Origin: an uncultured Collinsella sp.
GTDB lineage: Bacteria > Actinomycetota > Coriobacteriia > Coriobacteriales > Coriobacteriaceae
DNA length: 23,285 nucleotides
Assembly (NCBI GenBank): GCA_905207425.1
Contig: CAJLLB010000019.1
Location: 1-23,285 of the forward strand
Direction of reading: 5' to 3'
How positions within the stretch are numbered: position 1 is the first letter of the stretch; the number at the start of each line of letters is the position of its first letter. The translations under genes were made by a program, and so were the position numbers. The notes below the pieces were generated by a model, which was not told where the DNA came from, ran no database searches, and saw only the letters and a program-made list of their open reading frames with translations. Below are positions 1-11,517 of this stretch, in pieces.

Positions 1-71
1 GCGGGAGGCGGTCCTTTCTCTCGGAAAACTTCGCGAAGCCCAGTTTCCGAGAGAAAGTGTCCGGCTCCCGC
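1..71. repeat. Long imperfect palindrome downstream of carB
   Basis: Positions 14-30 and 42-57 form a 16-bp stem with a single bulged A, around an 11-nt spacer that contains TCGCGA. The outer bases GCGGGAG (1-7) and CTCCCGC (65-71) pair as well, so nearly the whole 71 bases fold back on themselves. It lies 18 bases beyond the carB stop codon. It may act as a terminator for carB, but it has no clear U-tract on the minus strand. A dispersed palindromic repeat that stopped the assembly here is an equally good reading. Confidence 0.6.
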
Positions 72-1192
72 CCCGGCCGGCCAGGTCAACTACACCGTGT
101 ACTGCGGCAGGTCCTGCAGGGCGATGACGTCCATGCCCATGTCGTTGGCGCTGCCGTGACCCTGCTCGTCCTCGCGCACGGCCTCGATAGCGCTCACGTA
201 CGTGTTGGCCGCGGACATCGCGGTCACGCAGGTCACGCCGCGGCGCACGGCCTCGGTGCGCAGAAGGTAGCCGTCGCCACGAGAACCCGGGCCATACGGC
301 GTATTGACGATCACCGCGATCTTGCCGTCGGCGATCAGGTCACCGATGTTGGGACGCTCGCCGTCGTGCGGGCCGCTAATCTTCTCCACGACCTCGCAGG
401 TCACGTTGCCGCCGCGCAGCACGCGCGCCGTGCCCTCGGTGGAGCAGATATCAAAGCCCAGGTAGCGCAGGATACGCGCGACCGAAAGGATGTGGCGCTT
501 GTCGCGGTCGCACACGCTGATGAACACCTTGCCGGCGCTCGGGTCGGGCAGCTTGTAGTCAATCGCCAGCTGCGTCTTGGCGTATGCCTCGGGATAGCTC
601 TTGGCGATACCCATGACCTCGCCCGTCGACTTCATCTCGGGCCCCAGGATAACGTCGGCACCGGGGAAACGACCCCAGGGCATAACGGCTTCCTTCATGC
701 AGAACCAATCGAGCTGACGCTCGTCGCTCGGCAGGCCCAGGCTGGCGATGGAATCGCCTGCCATGATACGCGCCGCGCACTTGGCCAGTGGCACGCCGGT
801 AGCCTTGGAGATGAACGGCACGGTACGGCTGGCACGCGGGTTGGCCTCGATCACGTAGACGGTCTCGCCCTTGATGGCATACTGCACGTTGACCAGGCCG
901 CGTACGCCCAGCGCCATCGCGATGCGGCGTGTGGTCTCGCGAAGCTTTGCCTGCAGGCTCTCGCTAAAGCTGAACGGCGGGATGCAGGTCGCAGAGTCGC
1001 CGGAGTGGATGCCGGCCTCCTCGATATGCTCCAGGATGCCTCCGATGTAGACCTCCTCGCCGTCGCACAGGGCGTCGACATCGGACTCGATCGCGCCCTC
1101 CAAGAAGCGGTCCAGATACACCGGGTAGTCGGGGCTAATGCGCGCAGCCTCGGCCATGTAATCGCGCAGATGCTCGGCATCGTAGGCGATCA

Positions 1193-3406
<2,214 letters not shown>

Positions 3407-3407
3407 G

Positions 3408-4847
3408 TTAGTTCTCCTCGGTCTCGGTCGCGGCAGTCTCGGCAAAATTCCAGCCAGCCAGGCGGTCCTTCGCGGTGTCGATGTCCAGGTAGTTCTCCTC
3501 GCCGTCCATGAGTCGCGTAAAGGCGGTAAAGAGATAGTGAGCATCGGTGGGGCCAGGCGAGGCCTCGGGGTGGTACTGGACCGAGAAGCACGGGGCGTCG
3601 AGCAGCTGGATGCCCTCGGCGGTGCCGTCGTTGAGGTTCACGTGCGTCAGGCGAATGCGGCCAAAGCGCTCGTTCATCACGACCGGCGCGATTCCGCGGC
3701 GCACCCAGACGCGCAGATCTCCATCGGCCGCATGCTCGGTCTCGCCGCCGGAAAGCTCGGGGACAAGCTTGCCCAAGCTGGGGAACAGCAGGCCAAAGCC
3801 ATGGTTTTGTGCGGTGATCTCCACGCGACGGCTTACCAGGTTCATGACCGGCTGGTTGCCACCGCGGTGACCGAACTTAAGCTTTTCCATCTGGGCGCCG
3901 CAGGCCAGGCTGATCATCTGGTGACCAAGACAAATACCAAAGACCGGCACCTTGCCGATCAGCTGCTGCACCTGCTCGTAGGTCTCCACCACGGCGTCGG
4001 GGTCGCCGGGGCCATTGGACAAAAAGACGCCGTCGGGATTCATGTCGAGCACCTCGCTCGCGGGCGTATTCCACGGCACGACGGTAAGGTCGCAGCCGGC
4101 GCGGACCAGCCCTTCCAGAATGCCGCGCTTCACACCGCAGTCGTAGGCGACCACTTTGTGACGGGCAGGAGCGGCAGCAGCAAGTGCAAAGTCATGCGTG
4201 GCAGGCAGGTCGGCGGCCACAAACTCGTGAGGCGCGGGGCAGCTCACGGTCTTGACCAAATTCTCGCCCACCAGTGTAGGCGCTGCGGCCAGACGTTCGG
4301 CAAGCTCGTCGACGTCGAAGATCTCGGTCGAGATAATGCCCATCTTGGAACCATTGTCGCGCAGATGGCGCACCAGAGCGCGGGTGTCGACACCCTCGAT
4401 AGCGACGATACCGTGAGCGCGCAGGTACTCCGGCACGCTGACGGCCGAGCGCCAGTTAGAAGGCGTGGCGCACATGTCGCGAACGATCATGCCGCGCATA
4501 GCCGGAGCGCTCGCAGGGCGCACGTCGTCGCCGGGGAAGGCCGACTGGACGTCGGTCTCGTCGATACCGTAGTTGCCGATCTGCGGATAGGTCATGGTTA
4601 CGATTTGGCCGGCATAACTCGGGTCGGTCATGACCTCAAAGTAGCCCTCGAGCGAGGTGTTGAAGCAGACTTCGCCGGTCGCGGTGCCCTCGGCGCCGCA
4701 TGCACGTCCATAAAAAATGGTCCCATCCTCAAGATACAGGATGCAGGGACCGCAGGTGCCCTTGCTGGTTTTGGCCAGCATACGCTGGCAAAGCTCGCTG
4801 GGCGCGAAGGTGCGGGCGGCAGCGCCCGCGGTATGGTTGTTCGCCAT
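3408..4847 (-). CDS. carA: Carbamoyl-phosphate synthase small (glutaminase) chain
   Basis: CarA hydrolyses glutamine and channels ammonia to CarB. The start at 4847 (MANNHTAG) is preceded by GGAAGGAG at a good distance; the frame stays open a few codons further upstream but has no ribosome binding site there. The N-terminal CarA domain spans roughly residues 36-190 ([29 protein letters not shown]). The class-I glutaminase domain follows, with nucleophile Cys306 in GICLGHQ and the catalytic pair His426/Glu428 in YHPEASPGP. At 479 aa it is longer than most CarA proteins (about 360-390 aa). The excess lies in an N-terminal tail of about 35 residues, an insertion near 363-398, and an acidic C-terminal tail. 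It is followed at once by carB. A PyrR-type hairpin overlaps its ribosome binding site, which suggests translational control by uridine nucleotides. Confidence 0.96.
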   Translation of the reverse strand: MANNHTAGAAARTFAPSELCQRMLAKTSKGTCGPCILYLEDGTIFYGRACGAEGTATGEVCFNTSLEGYFEVMTDPSYAGQIVTMTYPQIGNYGIDETDVQSAFPGDDVRPASAPAMRGMIVRDMCATPSNWRSAVSVPEYLRAHGIVAIEGVDTRALVRHLRDNGSKMGIISTEIFDVDELAERLAAAPTLVGENLVKTVSCPAPHEFVAADLPATHDFALAAAAPARHKVVAYDCGVKRGILEGLVRAGCDLTVVPWNTPASEVLDMNPDGVFLSNGPGDPDAVVETYEQVQQLIGKVPVFGICLGHQMISLACGAQMEKLKFGHRGGNQPVMNLVSRRVEITAQNHGFGLLFPSLGKLVPELSGGETEHAADGDLRVWVRRGIAPVVMNERFGRIRLTHVNLNDGTAEGIQLLDAPCFSVQYHPEASPGPTDAHYLFTAFTRLMDGEENYLDIDTAKDRLAGWNFAETAATETEEN

Positions 4848-4853
4848 AATTCT

Positions 4854-4884
4854 CCTTCCCGGTCTCACAGGACCGGCTTAAAGG
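4854..4884 (-). promoter_or_regulatory. PyrR-binding-loop-like hairpin over the carA ribosome binding site
   Basis: Read on the minus strand, CCGGTC and GACCGG (plus-strand 4871-4876 and 4859-4864) form a 6-bp stem around the hexaloop CTGTGA. That loop fits the CNGNGA consensus recalled for PyrR-binding loops. Below the stem is a 5' bulge TAAG, then CCTT (4881-4884), which pairs with AAGG (4854-4857) of the carA ribosome binding site. Upper stem, CNGNGA loop, purine-containing 5' bulge and lower stem is the known architecture of the PyrR target in pyr mRNAs. Because the lower stem includes the ribosome binding site, protein binding would block translation of carA and, by coupling, carB. No pyrR gene lies in the window. 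Confidence 0.72.
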
Positions 4885-4905
4885 TGTGTAGTTAGGCCTC
4901 GCGGT

Positions 4906-4961
4906 ATTGTAACCGCAAGCATGCCTCATGGCGTTAATTTCATCGAAATGTTTACGAAATG
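4906..4961 (-). promoter_or_regulatory. Candidate carA promoter region with AT-rich palindrome
   Basis: TACAAT on the minus strand (4906-4911) is a plausible -10 box inside a small GCGGT/ACCGC inverted repeat, and would give a leader that begins shortly before the PyrR-like hairpin. The matching -35 is weak: TTAACG lies 20 bp away. Further upstream is a palindrome, ATTTC-ATC-GAAAT (4937-4949), and a direct repeat CGAAATG at 4944 and 4955, exactly 11 bp apart on the same face of the helix. It could be an operator. The -10 assignment is tentative. Confidence 0.33.
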
Positions 4962-5005
4962 ATAATTATGACTTTCTATGCATAATGTTTTTTAATCCCC
5001 GTCCC

Positions 5006-5047
5006 AGAAAAATCATCCCGCGGGGCTTGTGGCTCACGCGGGATGAT
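5006..5047 (-). terminator. Rho-independent terminator after the 321-aa membrane protein gene
   Basis: A perfect 11-bp stem ATCATCCCGCG/CGCGGGATGAT (5012-5022 and 5037-5047) has a 14-nt loop. On the minus strand it is followed by TTTTTCT. It sits a few bases beyond the stop codon at 5054, so it ends transcription of the upstream cluster before the carA leader begins. Confidence 0.85.
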
Positions 5048-5053
5048 GGCGTC

Positions 5054-6019
5054 TTACTTTTTCTTGTCCTGTTCCAGCAGATCGGACGGTGAGCGATCGG
5101 GCTTGCCGCCGCGGAAAATCTCGCGGCCATGCAGACGATGCTCCAGGTCACGTTCGGTCTTTTCCTCGTCAATCTTGGTCTGGCTCACCACCGGGTCCTC
5201 AATCAACGACGACACCGAGTTCACCTGTTTTTGAATGCGCTCGGCGATGGTGTCATCCATACTCACGATGCGCATCTTCCAGTCGATATTCGTGGCGTTG
5301 GATGAGCTCTTGGTCCACACGAACGTCAGGATGGCGCTCTGGTGGCCGTGGGCGGGAAACATGCCAAAGAAGGAATCGTGCTGAATGTTGCTATCCTCGT
5401 CGATATAGGCGTGAACGTTATACACCACGCGGTCGATCTTATCGTTGAGCAGCGCGTTGGTCGCAAGCGCCGCGGCCTGGATCTGACCATTGGACAGCAG
5501 CTCGAGCTCGTTGGTAGACGATGTGTCCAACACCGTCACCTCGACCGTGCCCGTACGTTCATCGGCTTCATCGACGGTAAAGTCGAGTGGGAACTGCGTA
5601 AAGCCGTTGCCCCACTCAAGGCCGCCCTTCAGCGCCGTCGAAACGGTATCGACCGAAACGCTCTCGGACAGGTTGGCGGTGTTCAGACGACGCATCACGC
5701 CGTAGCCGACCTGCATGCCCACGATCAACACCAAAATACCGATGACCACGGCCATCGCGGTCTTCGTAATGGTATGACTCACCTGCGAACCCGAAGGATC
5801 GTCCTCGGACAGCGGGTCGATATGTTTTGCCTGGCTCGCGCGGTCCTCGCTGCGCAGCTGCGCTAGCGCCGCTTTGTCACCGCGCTTGGCCGCAGCCTCC
5901 TTCTCACGCATGCGCTCGGTTCGCTTTTTGGCAAGCGTGGGATCCAAGACACCGGATGCATCGATTTCGGAGAATAACTCCGTCACTTCTTCCGGAGTCA
6001 AAGGGTTCTTGTCAGCCAT
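5054..6019 (-). CDS. Single-pass membrane protein of unknown function, 321 aa
   Basis: I do not recognise this family. The start ATG at 6019 has AGGAAG nine bases upstream. The N-terminal ~85 residues are charged and probably cytoplasmic (LTPEEVTELFSEIDASG, then a Lys/Arg/Glu-rich helix near 31-60). One hydrophobic helix follows at about 86-107 (TAMAVVIGILVLIVGMQVGYG). The remaining ~210 residues would be extracytoplasmic and look like an alpha/beta domain (VSVDTVSTALKGG, TGTVEVTVLDTSSTNELELLSNGQIQAAALATN), ending in a charged Lys-rich tail. There is no signal peptidase site and no catalytic motif. It lies 19 bases after the ABC exporter gene and ends at a strong terminator, so the two are probably co-transcribed. 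Its role could be linked to transport or to the cell envelope; that is only inference. Confidence 0.88.
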   Translation of the reverse strand: MADKNPLTPEEVTELFSEIDASGVLDPTLAKKRTERMREKEAAAKRGDKAALAQLRSEDRASQAKHIDPLSEDDPSGSQVSHTITKTAMAVVIGILVLIVGMQVGYGVMRRLNTANLSESVSVDTVSTALKGGLEWGNGFTQFPLDFTVDEADERTGTVEVTVLDTSSTNELELLSNGQIQAAALATNALLNDKIDRVVYNVHAYIDEDSNIQHDSFFGMFPAHGHQSAILTFVWTKSSSNATNIDWKMRIVSMDDTIAERIQKQVNSVSSLIEDPVVSQTKIDEEKTERDLEHRLHGREIFRGGKPDRSPSDLLEQDKKK

Positions 6020-6038
6020 AAACTTCCTGTCATATCAA

Positions 6039-7811
6039 TCAGTCGAGCTCGTGCGCACGCGCACCTTCGAACTGCATTCGATAGTAACGGGCATAGGTGC
6101 CGCCACGGGCGAGAAGCTCCTCGTGCGTGCCACGCTCCACAACGCGACCATGCTCAACGGTCGCAATCTCATCGGCATGTTTAATAGTCGAGAGGCGGTG
6201 GGCGATGATAATCGTGGTGCGGCCGCGTGCCAGCTCTTCGAGCGACTCCTGGACTGCCTCCTCGCTCTCGTTATCCAAAGCACTCGTCGCCTCGTCCAAA
6301 ATCAGGATCTTGGGGTTCTTGAGAAACACGCGCGCGATGGCAACGCGCTGCTTCTGTCCGCCCGAAAGACGGCCGCCGCGCTCGCCCACGACCGTGTCAT
6401 AGCCCTGTGGAAGCGACTCGATAAAGGCATCGATGTTGGCGCGACGGGCGGCCTCGGCGATCTCTTCCGCTGTAGCGCCCGGCTTGCCGTAGGCGATGTT
6501 CTCGCCAATCGTACCGTCAAACAGATAGACATCCTGCTGCACCAGGCCGATGGCACGGCGCAGGCTCTGCTGCGTCACATCGCGCACGTCTTGGCCGTCG
6601 ATGCTAATGGATCCGGCAGCCACGTCATAAAAGCGCGGCAGCAGCGAACAGGTCGTGGACTTGCCACCGCCCGAAGGGCCAACCAAAGCGATGGTCTGCC
6701 CGGGCTTGATGGACAGGTCCATATGGTCGATAACGGGACGCTCGTCGGCATCGCCCTCGCCCAGCTCAACATCCTCGTAGTTAAAGCGCACGTCGTGATA
6801 CTCCACGGCTCCGGCAGTCACCTGCAGATCCGTGGCGCCCGGCTTGTCCTGGATATCCGGCGCGGTCGAGAGCACCTCGTCCATACGCTTAAAGCCGGCA
6901 ATAGCCTTCTGATACGTTTCGGCCGAATTGACGAGTGTCTCGAGCGGCGTGCAGAACAGCGAAATATAGAGTGCAAAGGTCGCCATATCGACCGCCTGCA
7001 GCTGTCCCTGGGCGACCAGCCAGCCGCCCAGCAGCACCACGATCACATAGAGCACACCCGAGAGCAGGCCATACGTCGCGGTATAGACGCCCATGGCGTG
7101 ATACATGTTCTCCTTGGACGAAAGATAGCGATTGTTGGAGGCGCGGAACTTGAAGCGTTCGGTCTCCTCATTGGCAAAGCTCTTGACCACGCGCATGCCC
7201 GCCAGCGAATCCTGCAGCTGCGCATTGATGCCGCTGATTTTTTTGCGGTTGTCGCTAAAGACCTCGCGCATGCGCATGTTCTGCCAAAACATGATGACCG
7301 CAAACGCCGCCGTCACCACGGCCATGGCGAGCGCCAGCACCGGGGCGATGGTAAAGAGAATCACAAACGAGCCGATAATCTCGATGCCGCAGATGATGAT
7401 CCACTCGGGCACGTGGTGCGCCGCCTCGCAGATATCGAACAGGTCGTTGACCACGCGGCTCATCATGTCGCCCGAGCTGTTGCGGTCGAAGTACGCAAAG
7501 CTAAAGCGCTCATACTGGTCGAACAGGTCCTCGCGCATCTTGGACTCCATGCGCGCGCCCATCACGTGACCCCAATAGCTCACAAAGTAGCGGCAGGCGC
7601 AGCGGATGGCATACATCAGCACCAAGCCCACCGCGATCATACCGAGCGCCTGCATAATAGCAGCCTGACCCTGAGTAAACAGCCCACCGGTCAGATTGCG
7701 CAGAATGATGGGAAACGCAAGGTCAATGGCGGCAAGCACCAGAGCGCAAACAGTATCAGCAACAAAAAGCCCCATCTGGGGCTTGTAATACGAAAGAAAC
7801 CTCTTAAACAT
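6039..7811 (-). CDS. ABC exporter half-transporter (fused membrane and ATPase domains)
   Basis: This 590-aa protein has a type IV ABC exporter layout. Residues ~1-310 are a six-helix membrane domain, with coupling-helix motifs such as FDRNSSGDMMSRVVND at 108-123. Residues ~335-580 are the ATPase. The Walker A is GPSGGGKST (378-386), the Q-loop LVQQD (423-427), the signature LSGGQ (482-486), the Walker B ILILDE (502-507), and the switch His538 is in AHRLST. All catalytic residues are intact. It resembles MdlB/MsbA-like multidrug or lipid exporters; the substrate cannot be read from sequence. Only one half-transporter is present, so it may act as a homodimer. The start at 7811 (MFKRFLSYYKPQMG) matches the family and has AAGGTG in front. 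An in-frame ATG at 7910 with a better ribosome binding site (AGGAGGG) would add 33 basic residues. Confidence 0.93.
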   Translation of the reverse strand: MFKRFLSYYKPQMGLFVADTVCALVLAAIDLAFPIILRNLTGGLFTQGQAAIMQALGMIAVGLVLMYAIRCACRYFVSYWGHVMGARMESKMREDLFDQYERFSFAYFDRNSSGDMMSRVVNDLFDICEAAHHVPEWIIICGIEIIGSFVILFTIAPVLALAMAVVTAAFAVIMFWQNMRMREVFSDNRKKISGINAQLQDSLAGMRVVKSFANEETERFKFRASNNRYLSSKENMYHAMGVYTATYGLLSGVLYVIVVLLGGWLVAQGQLQAVDMATFALYISLFCTPLETLVNSAETYQKAIAGFKRMDEVLSTAPDIQDKPGATDLQVTAGAVEYHDVRFNYEDVELGEGDADERPVIDHMDLSIKPGQTIALVGPSGGGKSTTCSLLPRFYDVAAGSISIDGQDVRDVTQQSLRRAIGLVQQDVYLFDGTIGENIAYGKPGATAEEIAEAARRANIDAFIESLPQGYDTVVGERGGRLSGGQKQRVAIARVFLKNPKILILDEATSALDNESEEAVQESLEELARGRTTIIIAHRLSTIKHADEIATVEHGRVVERGTHEELLARGGTYARYYRMQFEGARAHELD

Positions 7812-7956
7812 AATCACCTTACGCGGTTTTACCAAACCGCGTTTCGTCTCGACGCTGCAAGTGCTCCATTTGGACAATCTGGCCTTCAATCGTCGGTCGC
7901 GTATATCCATACGCTTCCCTCCTCTTTTAGGCCACCTTGTCTCAAATGGAGCACTT
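7812..7956 (-). promoter_or_regulatory. Structured leader of the ABC exporter gene: two inverted repeats and an alternative start
   Basis: Two structures stand out. A perfect 9-bp hairpin ACGCGGTTT/AAACCGCGT (7821-7829 and 7834-7842, 4-nt loop) abuts the AAGGTG ribosome binding site of the 7811 start. A perfect 14-bp inverted repeat AAGTGCTCCATTTG/CAAATGGAGCACTT (7859-7872 and 7943-7956) encloses 70 bases. That interval contains a strong ribosome binding site, AGGAGGG, and an in-frame ATG at 7910. The centres of the two arms are 84 bp apart, about eight helical turns. The repeat could be a pair of protein sites or a large RNA hairpin that hides the upstream start. Confidence 0.55.
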
Positions 7957-7995
7957 TCGCTGACTTACACAAACCTGCGGGATCATCCCCGCTCG

Positions 7996-8691
7996 TTAAA
8001 GCTCCGCTCCGCCTAGTCGGTGCGCGATGCTATCGCAGGCCAAGGCGCCTACGACGGTCTTGGCGTCTTCGATCTTGCCGTCGAGCACGGCGTCGATCAG
8101 CTCGTGCAGCGGCACCAGGTCCACGTTGACAAACTCGTCATCATCGGGGTTGGGCGCGTCGAACTCGAGCTTGGTGGCCAGGTAGATATGAATGATCTCA
8201 TCGCAAAAACCGCAGGACGTGACAATCGACGTCAAAAAGCGAATACGACCAGCCCTAAAGCCCGTCTCCTCATGCAGTTCGCGCTTGGCGCAATCGAGCG
8301 GGTCCTCGCCTGGATCGAGCTTGCCGGCGGGAATCTCGACCGTCACGCGGTCGATGGCGGTGCGGTACTGACGCACCAGTATGATCTTGCCGCTCTCGGT
8401 CAGTGCTACAACGGCCGCCGCACCCGGATGGCGAACGATATCGCGGGCGCTGCGGTGACCGTTGGGCAGCTCAACCTCAAGACGGTGGACGTCGAGGATC
8501 TTGCCCTTCCAGGCGCACTCCTCCGAAAGAATCTTCTCGTGCAGCTCGGTATCGTGCGGGTCGTCGTCGCCCAGCACCAGCGCCGGCTCGTCAGCGACCT
8601 CGCCACCAGGCTCGCCCTCGGCGTGCCCATACATGCGGCTGTCCTCTTCGACGATCTGCGCGTCCACGAGCTCTTCGTTCTTCTCGTCCAT
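7996..8691 (-). CDS. NUDIX hydrolase, ADP-ribose pyrophosphatase type
   Basis: The 231-aa protein carries a complete Nudix box (G-x5-E-x7-RE-U-x-EE-x-GU) at residues 123-145: Gly123, Glu129, Arg137-Glu138, Glu141-Glu142, Gly144-Phe145. The surrounding sequence (GAAAVVALTESGKIILVRQYR, VEIPAGKLDPGED) is typical of ADP-ribose or ADP-sugar pyrophosphatases, which split ADP-ribose into AMP and ribose 5-phosphate using Mg2+. An acidic N-terminal tail of about 60 residues is not part of the usual fold. The start at 8691 is preferred because GAGAGGA lies nine bases upstream; an ATG at 8700 sits directly against that site. The gene follows purD after about 20 bases, so it probably belongs to a purD-nudix transcript. 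Confidence 0.92.
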   Translation of the reverse strand: MDEKNEELVDAQIVEEDSRMYGHAEGEPGGEVADEPALVLGDDDPHDTELHEKILSEECAWKGKILDVHRLEVELPNGHRSARDIVRHPGAAAVVALTESGKIILVRQYRTAIDRVTVEIPAGKLDPGEDPLDCAKRELHEETGFRAGRIRFLTSIVTSCGFCDEIIHIYLATKLEFDAPNPDDDEFVNVDLVPLHELIDAVLDGKIEDAKTVVGALACDSIAHRLGGAEL

Positions 8692-8712
8692 CCGTCTCAT
8701 TCCTCTCGGATT

Positions 8713-10017
8713 TTAGGCATCCCAGGCGTCGCGGCCGCGCAGCGCGCGCAGGCCGATGTCGTGGCGCAGGGTCTTGCCCTCAAAAACAATCTTCTCGCAG
8801 GCCTCGTAGGCAAGGTTGCGAGCGTTCTCGAACGTGTCGCCCAGAGCGGTCACGGCAAGCACGCGGCCACCATTGGTCACGAGCTGGCCGTCCACCACGG
8901 CAGTGCCCGCGTGGTACACGGTCACGTTCTCCATGGCCTCGGCATCGGCGATACCGGTGATGACCTTGCCCTTCTCGTAGCTGCCGGGATAGCCCGCGCT
9001 CGTCAGGACAACGGCCACGGCCCACTCGTCGCGCCAGTCGAGTTCAATCTGATCGAGCTCGCAGTTGGCGCAGGCGAGCATGACCTCGACCAGGTCGTTC
9101 TTAAGGCGCGGCAGCACGACCTGCGTCTCGGGGTCGCCAAAGCGGGCATTGAACTCCAGTACCTTGGGGCCGGCAGGCGTGAGCATAAAGCCGCCGTACA
9201 GGCAGCCGCGGTAGTCGATACCCTCGGCAGCGAGCTCGGCCACGGTCTGCTCCATGACCTTCACCATGGTGGCGTGCTCCTCGTCAGTCACGATGGGCAC
9301 CGGGCTGTAGACGCCCATGCCGCCGGTGTTGGGGCCCTTGTCGCCCTCGAGCGCGCGCTTGTGGTCCTGCGAGGTGGCCATGGGGCGCACGGTCTTGCCG
9401 TCGGTAAAGGCCAGCAGCGAGCACTCGGGACCAACGAGCATCTCCTCGATAACCACGGTGTTGCCGGCATCGCCAAAGGTGCCGCCAAAGCACTCGCGCA
9501 CGGCTTCCTCGGCCTGCTCAAGTTCGGTCGCCACGATAACGCCCTTGCCCGCGGCAAGGCCGTCGGCCTTGACGACCAGCGGGGCGCCCTGCTCGCGCAC
9601 GTAGGCGAGAGCCGAAGCCTCGTCGGTAAACGAACCATAGGCTGCCGTCGGAATGCCCGCACGCTCCATGAGCTGCTTGGAGAACAGCTTGGAGCCCTCC
9701 ATCTGGGCGCCCTCGGCACCCGGGCCAAAGCAGGGAATACCCGCCGCGCGCACGGCGTCGGCCACGCCCGCCACGAGCGGAGCCTCGGGGCCAATTACCA
9801 CGAGTCCGCATCCGTGGCTCTGCGCAAACGCCGCCACGGCCGCAGGATCGCAGTCGTCGAGAACAACGTTCTCGCCGCAGCTCGCGGTGCCGCCGTTACC
9901 CGGCGCAATGTAGAGCTTGCCGGCGCGCGGTGATGCTGCGAGCTTGGCTGCCAAAGCATGCTCACGGCCGCCGCTGCCCCACAACAGGATGTCGATGGTT
10001 TGAGTGTCCGCCTTCAA
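8713..10017 (-). CDS. purD: Phosphoribosylamine-glycine ligase (GAR synthetase)
   Basis: PurD joins 5-phosphoribosylamine and glycine with ATP, the second step of purine synthesis. The 434-aa product begins at a TTG codon (10017): AGGAGG lies six bases before it, and the first residues [22 protein letters not shown] lead straight into the family N-terminus. The open frame continues upstream but has no family similarity. Motifs in order are [10 protein letters not shown] (14-23), [16 protein letters not shown], the ATP-grasp segment [30 protein letters not shown], and [16 protein letters not shown], which carries the metal ligands. Length is normal for the family. It lies between purA and the NUDIX gene, on the same strand. 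Confidence 0.95.
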   Translation of the reverse strand: MKADTQTIDILLWGSGGREHALAAKLAASPRAGKLYIAPGNGGTASCGENVVLDDCDPAAVAAFAQSHGCGLVVIGPEAPLVAGVADAVRAAGIPCFGPGAEGAQMEGSKLFSKQLMERAGIPTAAYGSFTDEASALAYVREQGAPLVVKADGLAAGKGVIVATELEQAEEAVRECFGGTFGDAGNTVVIEEMLVGPECSLLAFTDGKTVRPMATSQDHKRALEGDKGPNTGGMGVYSPVPIVTDEEHATMVKVMEQTVAELAAEGIDYRGCLYGGFMLTPAGPKVLEFNARFGDPETQVVLPRLKNDLVEVMLACANCELDQIELDWRDEWAVAVVLTSAGYPGSYEKGKVITGIADAEAMENVTVYHAGTAVVDGQLVTNGGRVLAVTALGDTFENARNLAYEACEKIVFEGKTLRHDIGLRALRGRDAWDA

Positions 10018-10071
10018 GGGTGCCTCCTCTATGGATGAACGGCCCGCTCCGCGCGAGCCCTTTGCAAGCAA

Positions 10072-10113
10072 ATATACCCCTCGGCCGCCCGCTTGGGCTG
10101 CAAAGGGGTATAT
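10072..10113 (-). terminator. Hairpin between purA and purD, possible attenuator or terminator
   Basis: A perfect 10-bp stem ATATACCCCT/AGGGGTATAT (10072-10081 and 10104-10113) encloses a GC-rich loop that can itself pair AGCCC with GGGC. On the minus strand it is followed by TTTGC, which is a poor U-tract. It lies 22 bases after the purA stop codon and 55 bases before purD. It could separate or tune expression of the two genes, or protect the purA mRNA end. Confidence 0.5.
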
Positions 10114-10135
10114 CGCAATAACCAAATAGTCCCGA

Positions 10136-11431
<1,296 letters not shown>

Positions 11432-11488
11432 TTACATTCATGGACTGTCTACGCGCCACGCCGGCACGCAGAAGCACAAAACATTCCC

Positions 11489-11517
11489 AGTATACCCGTG
11501 CAACGGGCGCCTGTCCT
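11489..11517 (-). promoter_or_regulatory. Candidate purA promoter
   Basis: On the minus strand, TATACT (11489-11494) is a good -10 box, and AGGACA (11512-11517) sits exactly 17 bp upstream as a partial -35. The -35 overlaps the dnaB stop codon. It would give a purA leader of roughly 60 bases. Confidence 0.48.

Noticed and set aside
5874..9933. Long plus-strand open frames opposite the ABC exporter, NUDIX and purD genes
   Set aside because: These are antisense shadows: no ribosome binding site, no recognisable motif, and full overlap with well-identified minus-strand genes.
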